From: ZC4RG30 sp964456255
GTDB taxonomy: Bacteria > Pseudomonadota > Gammaproteobacteria > Steroidobacterales > Steroidobacteraceae
Assembly: GCA_964456255.1 (NCBI GenBank)
Contig: CAYWDZ010000010.1
Coordinates: 1-28,463, forward strand
Direction of reading: 5' to 3'
DNA: 28,463 nt
Positions 8,858-14,965 of the stretch are shown here, piece by piece (positions within the stretch are counted from its first letter, which is position 1; the number at the start of each line of letters is the position of its first letter). The translations under genes and the position numbers were made by a program. The notes beneath the pieces were generated by a model. It ran no database searches, was not told the DNA's origin, and saw only the letters and a program-made list of their open reading frames with translations.

Positions 8858-9727
8858 TCAGGCAACTCCCTTCACGCGCAGCTGGCTGAACAGTCTCACG
8901 GCGCTCGGATTGAGCTTCGCGGTCTCTTCCTTCACCTGCTGGTAGACGTCCGCCGTCCTGGCGTCGAAGGCACTGCGATCGCGGATGAAGATGTGGAAGG
9001 AGGCAATCTGGACGGCCGCCTTCCCGCCCTGGTCCATCCCCACGGTGGCCTCGAGGCGGCGGACCGCATCGGGCCCGTACAGCGAGAATATCCTCGGCAG
9101 GTAGTCCTCGACGAACAGGCGCGTGTCAAACGGGGGCACACTGCCAGGCGACGGGGCGGGAACGTTCACATTGGTTCCCTTGTAGGCCACGTGCTGCCGG
9201 TAGAAGTTCGAGTCCACCTGGGTATCGGTCGTGATCTGGCTACGTGCATCCCCCAGTTCCAGCACCACCCGGTTTGGTTGCACCAGGCGGTTGCCATGCG
9301 ACACCGTCTCCAGGTCCTTGTTGATCCGGTCGGCATTGGCCGCGAGTTTCTGGCTGAACGCCGCGACATCGCTGATCCACAGCGTGGTGACTGCGCAGGG
9401 CATGGGAATGCCGGCGAACATCGGCACTGAAACGATGAGCGCCTTGGGGTCGCGCTCCGGCCCCACCATCCCTTCGATTCTCTCGACGCTGTCGCCGTAC
9501 ACCTCGCGCAGCAGCGGCAGGTGGTTCTTCACATACTTTTCAGTATCGAATTTCACCTTGGCGCCGTCTTCGAAGACCATCGACAGGCAGATACCGCCAG
9601 CCTGGCCCTGCCGCGCCCGGGCTGCCTCCTGCGCGCGTGCCACGGACAGCAATGGCCCGACTGCGGACCCCACGGCCGCACAGCCTGCGGCAGCTAGCAT
9701 GGATCGCCTGGATATTCGCGACTGCAT
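8858..9727 (-). CDS. Tat-exported protein with two EthD/dimeric-barrel-like repeats
   Basis: A 289-residue exported protein; no specific function recognised. The start at 9727 is preceded by a strong ribosome site (GGGAGAGG) and gives a twin-arginine leader, SRISRRSMLAAAGC, ending near ARAQ. Two homologous modules follow. The first starts at residue 60 with FDTEKYVKNHLPLLREVYG and VERIEGMVG. The second starts at residue 200 with FDTRLFVEDYLPRIFSLYG and VRRLEATVG. Each continues with a strand and an Asp/Phe helix (ISDVAAFSQKL and IRDRSAFDARTADVY). The pattern HLP...LYG...RIE resembles EthD-type ferredoxin-like dimeric alpha/beta-barrel proteins, which usually carry one module per chain. Here one polypeptide could form the whole barrel. 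A 134-bp gap separates it from the DUF4139 gene downstream. EthD family assignment is inference from the motif pattern. Confidence 0.72.
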   Translation of the reverse strand: MQSRISRRSMLAAAGCAAVGSAVGPLLSVARAQEAARARQGQAGGICLSMVFEDGAKVKFDTEKYVKNHLPLLREVYGDSVERIEGMVGPERDPKALIVSVPMFAGIPMPCAVTTLWISDVAAFSQKLAANADRINKDLETVSHGNRLVQPNRVVLELGDARSQITTDTQVDSNFYRQHVAYKGTNVNVPAPSPGSVPPFDTRLFVEDYLPRIFSLYGPDAVRRLEATVGMDQGGKAAVQIASFHIFIRDRSAFDARTADVYQQVKEETAKLNPSAVRLFSQLRVKGVA

Positions 9728-9786
9728 CACCTCTCCCTGGTTTGCGTCGCAGGTTAGCCTCCCGGGATCCGCCACTCAAGGGAAAC

Positions 9787-9808
9787 ACCCGGGCCTCGCG
9801 GCCCGGGT
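9787..9808 (-). terminator. Intrinsic terminator of the UrcA-family gene
   Basis: A perfect 9-bp GC-rich stem (ACCCGGGCC / GGCCCGGGT) closes a 4-base loop that reads GCGA, a GNRA-type tetraloop, on the minus strand. It is followed there by GTTTCCCTT. It begins 19 bp beyond the UrcA stop, the right position for a Rho-independent terminator, although the T-tract is interrupted by C. Confidence 0.72.
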
Positions 9809-9827
9809 ATTGCAGGATCGAGAACCT

Positions 9828-10178
9828 TCAGCGAGCGGCGGTCAGCGAGGAGCTTTCGCGCCCTTTGCGCTGTTCCAACAGTGGCTGGATATTGGCCTGG
9901 CGCACGGCTTCGGACACGGCCTGCGCTTCGCACGCGTGCTGTTCCCAGCGCTCAGCGCCTACCGGAAACGACGCGGTACGGCACACCTTGTCGGCAGCCT
10001 GGCGGATCCGGTCGAACAGTTCCCGGGCGCCTTGTGACGTGGCTACATCTGCAACGTCGTAGCTGACCGTTACCGAGCTGACCTGAACGCTGCTCGTACC
10101 ATTGGGCGACGCACTGGCTGCCGTGGCAAAGCCGAGCGTCGCAACTGCAATCCACACCAATCCTGAAGACCTCTGCAT
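9828..10178 (-). CDS. UrcA family exported protein
   Basis: A 116-residue small exported protein of the UrcA family, whose function is unknown. Signal peptide: MQRSSGLVWIAVATLGFATAASA, then SPNG. Family features follow in order: a beta strand VQVSSVTVSYDVADVATSQGA, a helix ARELFDRIRQAADKVC, and a second cysteine in HACEAQAVSEAVRQA. C66 and C83 could form a disulfide in the periplasm. The start at 10178 has AGGAG 9 bp upstream. An out-of-frame ATG lies between the two, 5 bp upstream of the start used. A good terminator follows. It is divergent from the lipocalin gene. Confidence 0.86.
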   Translation of the reverse strand: MQRSSGLVWIAVATLGFATAASASPNGTSSVQVSSVTVSYDVADVATSQGARELFDRIRQAADKVCRTASFPVGAERWEQHACEAQAVSEAVRQANIQPLLEQRKGRESSSLTAAR

Positions 10179-10403
10179 GACATGGTTCTCCTGTATTGAA
10201 ACGAGTCTGTCGGCGGATCAGACCGTGCGACACCTCGTCCAGTTCCGAACCCTGGCTGCACAGAAACACTTTGTTACGGGATGCAGGCGGAGCGAGTGAA
10301 TCTGTATCACTGTGTAACAAATCTCGACCCGTCGTATCCCGCGTACCGCGCAGTGCGCATACTGCTGCGCAGGAGATCAACTGCAAACTGCCTGGTACCC
10401 ATC
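10179..10403. promoter_or_regulatory. Divergent intergenic region urcA-like / blc
   Basis: 225 bp without a gene between two outward-facing genes, so it must hold both promoters. I cannot name convincing -35/-10 pairs. Visible structures are a perfect 8-bp inverted repeat (TTTGTTAC at 10270-10277, GTAACAAA at 10314-10321) and an imperfect hairpin-like GCGCAGTGCGCATACTGCTGCGC at 10348-10370. AGGAG at 10371-10375 is not placed for any in-frame start. Confidence 0.4.
10270..10321. repeat. 8-bp inverted repeat in divergent promoter region
   Basis: TTTGTTAC and GTAACAAA are perfect reverse complements whose centres are 44 bp apart, about four helical turns. It is AT-rich within otherwise GC-rich DNA. 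It could be a pair of half-sites for a dimeric regulator; that is inference only. Confidence 0.45.
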
Positions 10404-10934
10404 ATGACCGCACGACTGCTGCTGGCTGTTCCGATGCTGGCGCTACTGGCCGCGTGCCAGACCCGCCCGCCCGCGCCCATGCCCACTGTCGGCTACGTCG
10501 ATCTGCAGCGCTTCATGGGCGACTGGTACGTGATCGCCAACATCCCGACCTTCATCGAGCGCGGCGCGCACAATGCGGTGGAGAGCTACAAGCTGGACGC
10601 AGACGGCACCATCGCCACCCGCTTCACCTTCCGCAAGGATGGCTTCGACGGGAAGCAGAAGACGTGGAACCCGCGCGGGTTCGTGCGCGATGACGGGAGC
10701 AATGCCCGCTGGGCCATGCGCTTCGTCTGGCCGGTGAAGGCCGACTACCGCATCATCCACCTGAATGATGACTACACCCAGACCGTGATCGGACGGCAGA
10801 AGCGCGACTACGTGTGGATCATGGCGCGCACGCCGCAGATTCCCGAGGCTGACTACCAGCACCTGCTGCAGATCGTCGCCGCGAACGGCTACGATGTTTC
10901 AAGCGTCCAGAAGGTGCCGCAATCCCGGGAATGA
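10404..10934 (+). CDS. blc: Outer-membrane lipoprotein lipocalin (Blc-like)
   Basis: A 176-residue bacterial lipocalin, expected to bind lipids or fatty acids at the envelope. The start at 10404 gives a lipoprotein signal peptide with lipobox LLAAC and the modified cysteine at residue 18. The lipocalin signature RFMGDWYVIANIPTF (G-x-W at 39-41) opens the barrel. Later conserved blocks include WNPRGFV, WAMRFVWPVKADYRIIHLND and VIGRQKRDYVWIMARTPQI, as in Escherichia coli Blc (about 177 residues). No clear Shine-Dalgarno precedes this ATG, and an upstream in-frame ATG at 10281 gives no signal peptide, so the start rests on the lipobox. The gene ends 12 bp from the stop of the convergent DUF6152 gene. 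Confidence 0.9.
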   Translation: MTARLLLAVPMLALLAACQTRPPAPMPTVGYVDLQRFMGDWYVIANIPTFIERGAHNAVESYKLDADGTIATRFTFRKDGFDGKQKTWNPRGFVRDDGSNARWAMRFVWPVKADYRIIHLNDDYTQTVIGRQKRDYVWIMARTPQIPEADYQHLLQIVAANGYDVSSVQKVPQSRE

Positions 10935-10946
10935 AGATGGGGTGCG

Positions 10947-11345
10947 CTATTCTTCCTCGCGGCCGCCGCCCATGCTGAGCACGACGCCATCAGGTGTCGT
11001 CGTCGACTGGAACATGCCGCCGGGTTCGCCGCTCTTCAGCGGATTCAGCCGCACAGTAACCTCATCGCCGGCCTTCAGCGTGGTCCGGGTCCAGCCGCGG
11101 CGTGCGAGAAAGTTCGGGCTCATGCCTTCCAGGCCCCAGGTGACGACCTTGCCGTCCTCGCCCTTGACGTCGATCCACACCCAGATGTGCGGGTTGGTCC
11201 ACTGCACCTTGTTCACCGTGCCCTTGATGGTGATCTGCTCCTGCATGTTGAACACGGAAAACGAGTGATGGGCCGCGGCGATGCCTGCGGTCGTTGACAG
11301 GACCAGGGCCGCGAATGCAAATCTGATGTTCATGGCGGTGCTCAT
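10947..11345 (-). CDS. DUF6152 family exported protein
   Basis: A 132-residue exported protein matching the DUF6152 pattern; function unknown. After the signal peptide (cleavage around GIAAA) the mature protein opens with HHSFSVFNM, followed by ITIKGTVNKVQWTNPHIWVWIDVK, WGLEGMSPNFLARRGWTR and LKAGDEVTVRLNPLKSGEPGG. The core is probably a small beta-barrel. The start is uncertain: 11345 follows the upstream stop by 3 bp with TGAGGA directly before it, while 11333 gives a slightly shorter leader. The tight spacing to the 11349-12218 gene indicates co-transcription and probably coupling. The paired histidines at or next to the new N-terminus could bind metal; this is speculation. Confidence 0.86.
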   Translation of the reverse strand: MSTAMNIRFAFAALVLSTTAGIAAAHHSFSVFNMQEQITIKGTVNKVQWTNPHIWVWIDVKGEDGKVVTWGLEGMSPNFLARRGWTRTTLKAGDEVTVRLNPLKSGEPGGMFQSTTTPDGVVLSMGGGREEE

Positions 11346-11348
11346 TCC

Positions 11349-12218
11349 TCATTTGGCCGGCGGGGGAAGGCCGCCGGGGTTGTCCAGAACGATGCCTTCC
11401 TGGCCAGAAGAGTCGACGTAGTTGCGATTGTTCTCCTCGCAAACATATTCGGCAATCGTCCAGTCACGGTGCCGGGCGTAGGTGCCGGAAGTCGTGTAGG
11501 GCTGCGTCAGGGCCTTCGGGTCGGTGATGGTCGTTTCGACCTGCAGCGTGTTGTCGTCGAGAAGCCTGAAGCGTTCGGTGATCTTCATCTGATCGCTGTG
11601 CGGAACCCCGCTGATCGTGACCAGATCGTTGAAGCCAACGGACTCAACCACGAGCGTATCGCCTTCCCAGTGACCGATCGAGGTGCCGAAGAAGCGCGGA
11701 TCCGGCTCCTCGGGCAGCTTGCGGCCGTCCGTGTAGATGTGTCGCACCTGCGTGTAGGCCTCGATGACGATCGTGACCTTGCCGGGTGTCATCAGGATTT
11801 CCATCGGATAGGGCTGCGTCATGATCCCCGGCATGCCGGGCGGCAGGCAGTTCGCGCTCTGGCTCGCAGTGGCACTCGCGCGCAGCTTGTCGCGCAGCGC
11901 GGCGTATTCCGGCGTTGGCGAAACGCCGCCACCACCACCGCGGCCACCAGGCGCTGCGCCACGTGCGCCTGGAGCAGCACCGCGACCGCCCGGAGCCGCA
12001 CCTCCAGGACCGGGACCGGCACCACGGCCGCCCGCAGCCGCGCCTCGGGCTCCGCCACCACCACCGCGTTCCCACACGCCGCTGAAGTCCGGGAGGTTGG
12101 CGAGCGCCGCCCAGTCTGCCGCCGTCGGCTTCTTGTACACCGCCCCCTGGGACTTCACGCCCGGTGTAAACAGCGCTGCGCCAAGTGCCAGGCCCAGGAT
12201 TGCCCCGCTGAATCTCAT
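11349..12218 (-). CDS. Exported protein with Gly/Arg-rich linker, IGHWEGDTLV family
   Basis: A 289-residue exported protein; no named function. Start 12218 gives a signal peptide (MRFSGAILGLALGAALFTPG) with GGAG 10 bp upstream. A short LPDFSGVWERG block comes first, as in a large family of bacterial exported hypotheticals. Residues about 51-98 are a low-complexity Gly/Ala/Arg/Pro linker built on GGRGAAPG-like units. The conserved core runs from C124 to about 262: CLPPGMPGIM, MEILMTPGKVTIVIEA, RHIYTDGR, FFGTSIGHWEGDTLVVESVGFND, KITERFRLLDDNTLQVE and ITDPKALTQPYT. The same core occurs in the neighbour at 13334-14806. It follows the CDRAC-module gene by 120 bp and precedes the DUF6152 gene by 3 bp. 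Beta-rich and periplasmic or surface location are likely. Confidence 0.82.
   Translation of the reverse strand: MRFSGAILGLALGAALFTPGVKSQGAVYKKPTAADWAALANLPDFSGVWERGGGGGARGAAAGGRGAGPGPGGAAPGGRGAAPGARGAAPGGRGGGGGVSPTPEYAALRDKLRASATASQSANCLPPGMPGIMTQPYPMEILMTPGKVTIVIEAYTQVRHIYTDGRKLPEEPDPRFFGTSIGHWEGDTLVVESVGFNDLVTISGVPHSDQMKITERFRLLDDNTLQVETTITDPKALTQPYTTSGTYARHRDWTIAEYVCEENNRNYVDSSGQEGIVLDNPGGLPPPAK
11922..12068 (-). repeat. Gly/Ala/Arg/Pro low-complexity coding tract
   Basis: Encodes residues 51-99 of the exported protein at 11349-12218. Units like GGRGAAPG and ARGAAPG recur irregularly with intervening poly-Gly runs. It is predicted to be disordered and separates the SGVW segment from the folded core. 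Such GC-rich tracts slip in replication, so length may vary between strains. Confidence 0.7.
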
Positions 12219-12320
12219 TGTTATCGTCTCCGGTGAGTCATCGGCATTGTAGGTGCAAATCGGGCAGCAGAGCAGACCCGGGCCTTGCCGTCCGCGCCGC
12301 GGCGCCAGCATTGAGCCCCG

Positions 12321-12336
12321 GAAGCCTTCGGGCTTC
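12321..12336. other. Perfect 6-bp hairpin with UUCG/CGAA loop
   Basis: GAAGCC-TTCG-GGCTTC lies just past the stop of the 12339-13277 gene. Read on the plus strand it is a C(UUCG)G tetraloop; on the minus strand the loop is CGAA. There is no T-run on the minus strand, so it may attenuate or stabilise an mRNA end inside the operon rather than end transcription. Confidence 0.4.
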
Positions 12337-12338
12337 TC

Positions 12339-13277
12339 TCACGGAGCGGGCCATCCCGTCGGCTGGCGATAAGGCAGCATCACCATCTGCGCGATGATGT
12401 GGGTGATCTTCCCGCCACGAATACGGAACGACTCCGTCATCGCCATTGAATTGGGATAAACAATGATGCTGGTCGGGTCCTTGTACTGTTTGTCCCACTG
12501 CGGCAACCCCCGCACATTGCCCGGGTGCTGAAACATCACCATCGCATAGACCACGCCCCGCTCTTCATCCACCAGCAGAAAACGACGCGGCTTGATCTCG
12601 CGGATGTACTGGAACATTCCGCTGTTGAAGGTTTCGCGGATGCTCTGGGCCGGCGTGCCGTCGGCTGCCGGCGGGCGCGGCGCCATGCGAACGCTGTTCT
12701 CCACGCGGCTGGTCTCCGGAACCAGGGGGATGATGTCCCCGTTGGACTTCTCGATGCCTTCGAAATACAGGTTTGCGATTCGCACCAGCTCCGTACGCGG
12801 CAGGCGCTCGGCGACTGGCAACGTCTCCGTCCACGCCGCGTCGAAAGCCGTGGGATTGTCGAACTCGCCGATCTGCGCCGGCCCACGCCGGATCACGAAC
12901 TGCTCGATCTCGCTGATGCGTTGCGCCTTGTGCTTCAGTCGCACACCGAACAGCACACCATGGCCGTTTTCCTTCGCAGCGCCGTAGAACGCCACCTGCG
13001 ATGTGGCCGGGTCGGCAATGATCAGGCGCGAGGTCGGTGACTGACTGCCCTTGTCGATGGTTTGCCAGAAGCCATCCCCCGGAGTCAGCGCAACCGTGTT
13101 CTCGGTGAACCTTGCATTGCGCGCCAGCGGCACCTGTTTGACATCGTGCGCATCCAGCGCAGTGAGGTAGCGATTCATCAGTGACTCGAGACAAGCACGA
13201 TCACAGTCCGCGGCACGCGCCGGCGCGCCAAACAGGGCAAGTGCGGCAGTCACGGCAAAGATGGTCAAACCTTTCAT
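12339..13277 (-). CDS. Exported protein with a single CDRAC module (NTF2-like halves suspected)
   Basis: A 312-residue exported protein of unknown function. Start 13277 is preceded by GGGGGGAAC and gives the signal peptide MKGLTIFAVTAALALFGAPARA. The mature chain opens with CDRACLESLMNRYLTALDAHD (C25, C29). It is clearly related to each half of the protein at 14966-16789. Within the module, two SnoaL/NTF2-like segments can be guessed: the first from CDRAC to about 135 and the second starting ELVRIANLYFEGIEKSNGD, with a conserved VDEERGVVYAMVMFQHPG strand and a C-terminal GGKITHIIAQMVMLPY. The NTF2-like fold is inference from the helix-strand pattern, not a recognised match. It is the second gene of a minus-strand run, 56 bp after 13334-14806. 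Confidence 0.82.
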   Translation of the reverse strand: MKGLTIFAVTAALALFGAPARAADCDRACLESLMNRYLTALDAHDVKQVPLARNARFTENTVALTPGDGFWQTIDKGSQSPTSRLIIADPATSQVAFYGAAKENGHGVLFGVRLKHKAQRISEIEQFVIRRGPAQIGEFDNPTAFDAAWTETLPVAERLPRTELVRIANLYFEGIEKSNGDIIPLVPETSRVENSVRMAPRPPAADGTPAQSIRETFNSGMFQYIREIKPRRFLLVDEERGVVYAMVMFQHPGNVRGLPQWDKQYKDPTSIIVYPNSMAMTESFRIRGGKITHIIAQMVMLPYRQPTGWPAP

Positions 13278-13333
13278 GGGTTCCCCCCGATCCAACGAAG
13301 ATGAGTGCAAGGGCAGCGCCGACTGCAGCTGCG

Positions 13334-14806
13334 CTACTTGAAATCGAAGATGTCGTCCTCTGCCGGCCGCTGCATGCCGCTTTCGAAATACTTCTCCCAC
13401 AATTGCGCCCAGGGGCGACCGTACATGTCCGGCACTTCATACTCGACGGTCTGGCCGGGAGAAACATTGGTTGCCTTGCCCTTCACCGGCAGGATGGTCG
13501 GGATGCATTCAATGTACGTATAGGGGTCGCCATCTTCGAAGCCGCTGAGCTTCGTGTAGTTCTGGATGATGCGAATGGGCTCCACCAGCGCTTCCGGATC
13601 GTAGAAGATCGACTCATGGTTGAGGCCGGTGACCTGGCCCCTGGCATCGCGATTGGGCGTGTAGATCTCGATCGTCTGCATGCTGCTGGAGAATTCGAAT
13701 GCCCCATGCGCTGCCCACCCCTGGATGTTGGAAGTCCAGGTGATCAGCACGTCACGGTCCCAGAAGCCGATCGTCTCGCCATACCAGCGCGGTACGTCGG
13801 CGCCCAGTCGCGGCACCTTGCCGTCCATGCGGAACTCACGGCCGATGTGAATGCTGGTGACGAAGTTGTCCGCCACGCCCGCCATGATCTGCACCAGTGA
13901 AGGCGTCACGATGAACGATTGCGGGAACTGGATGGAAAAGGCGTACCAGCGGCGCATGAAGCCTTCCGGCCAGCAGTATTGCGATGGCCACTGCGGGGCG
14001 TCCGTGTTCCCCTGGTGGTAGGCGTCCTGCACCATGCGCTTCTGGTACTCCGGCGTCAGCAGCGACAGCACTGTCGGAAACTGCACCGCAAACATCATCG
14101 AGTACCAGTTGCCGAGGTAATTGCCCGGCGCATAGCGGCCGTTGAGTTCGCCAGGCACGGTGGCATAGGTGTGTTTCGTGGGCCCGCCGCGGCGCTTCGT
14201 CTCCGCGAGCAGCGCTTCGTAGTGCGCCTGTGCGGTCTTGAATCCATACGGGCTGACGATGGCCTCACGCGGATAGTCGCGATCGCAGAAACCCCAGGCC
14301 GCCGTGCGCGGCGGGTCGCTGCCGATCGTTGGCGCGTAGATGGCTCCACGCTGCATCTCGAGCCCCTGCGGGCTGTTGCAGCGGAAATAGCGCGGGTCGG
14401 TCCACAGCGCCCGATCCTGGTAGAAATCCTTCGATGTAAAGATATCCACGGGGAGGGCAACAATGCCCGGAGGGGTAGCGCCGTTCCAGGCCGAACCGAC
14501 CGGGGTGGTTGGCATCTTGTCGCGCTGCGCGCGCGGCAGGCCGACAGTCGGCATCATCAGCGGCCCAACGAACGGGTAAGTGGCAAGGTCGACATCAGCG
14601 AGGGCAATCTGCTCCGGCGTTGCGCTGCCGTCATTGGGCGGGAGCCGAGGTACGGGCAGCGCGCGAGCCAGCGGTGCACCGCGGCCCACGCTCCTGAATC
14701 CAGGATCGGCCACGTGCTGGGCGAAGGCCGGACCAGCCAGGCTCACCAGCAGCATTGCCGCCCATGGCCGGCAACTGCGCACGCACGAATTCGCGAAACT
14801 GGACAT
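13334..14806 (-). CDS. Exported protein, paralogous core to the 11349-12218 protein
   Basis: A 490-residue exported protein of unknown function. The signal peptide ends AGPAFA, then QHVADPG. A long N-terminal part (about 30-270) rich in Pro and Trp has its own cysteines (FRCNSPQG, WGFCDRDYP). From C278 onward it follows the order of the 11349-12218 protein: CWPEGF for CLPPGM, FIVTPSLVQIMAG for ILMTPGKVTIVIE, FRMDGK for YTDGRK, WYGETIGFWDRDVLITWTSN for FFGTSIGHWEGDTLVVESVG, and FYDPEALVEPI for ITDPKALTQPY. The C-terminus is an extension of about 75 residues. It is the first gene of the four-gene minus-strand run and is divergent from 14966-16789. No clear Shine-Dalgarno is seen; the start rests on the signal peptide. 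Confidence 0.82.
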   Translation of the reverse strand: MSSFANSCVRSCRPWAAMLLVSLAGPAFAQHVADPGFRSVGRGAPLARALPVPRLPPNDGSATPEQIALADVDLATYPFVGPLMMPTVGLPRAQRDKMPTTPVGSAWNGATPPGIVALPVDIFTSKDFYQDRALWTDPRYFRCNSPQGLEMQRGAIYAPTIGSDPPRTAAWGFCDRDYPREAIVSPYGFKTAQAHYEALLAETKRRGGPTKHTYATVPGELNGRYAPGNYLGNWYSMMFAVQFPTVLSLLTPEYQKRMVQDAYHQGNTDAPQWPSQYCWPEGFMRRWYAFSIQFPQSFIVTPSLVQIMAGVADNFVTSIHIGREFRMDGKVPRLGADVPRWYGETIGFWDRDVLITWTSNIQGWAAHGAFEFSSSMQTIEIYTPNRDARGQVTGLNHESIFYDPEALVEPIRIIQNYTKLSGFEDGDPYTYIECIPTILPVKGKATNVSPGQTVEYEVPDMYGRPWAQLWEKYFESGMQRPAEDDIFDFK

Positions 14807-14965
14807 CCCACACCCCGCTGGCTGGCGCCGAGGGTCTCATTATTACCCCAAGTTCTGCGCCTGGGCCCCGGCCCCGAGACCGACCCGCGGCCGGAGCCGC
14901 GTTGATGAGTGACAAGGCGCCGGCTGGTGTGTTCCGATTCGAAGTACCAACAAGGGGGACTCCCG
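14807..14965. promoter_or_regulatory. Divergent promoter region of the exported-protein cluster
   Basis: 159 bp between outward-facing genes. An AT-rich patch (CTCATTATTACCCC, about 14837-14850) could serve as a -10 element in either direction, but I find no matching -35. The plus-strand gene has AGGGGG 7 bp before its ATG at 14966. The middle is GC-rich (GGCCCCGGCCCCG) with short self-complementary runs. Confidence 0.35.
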
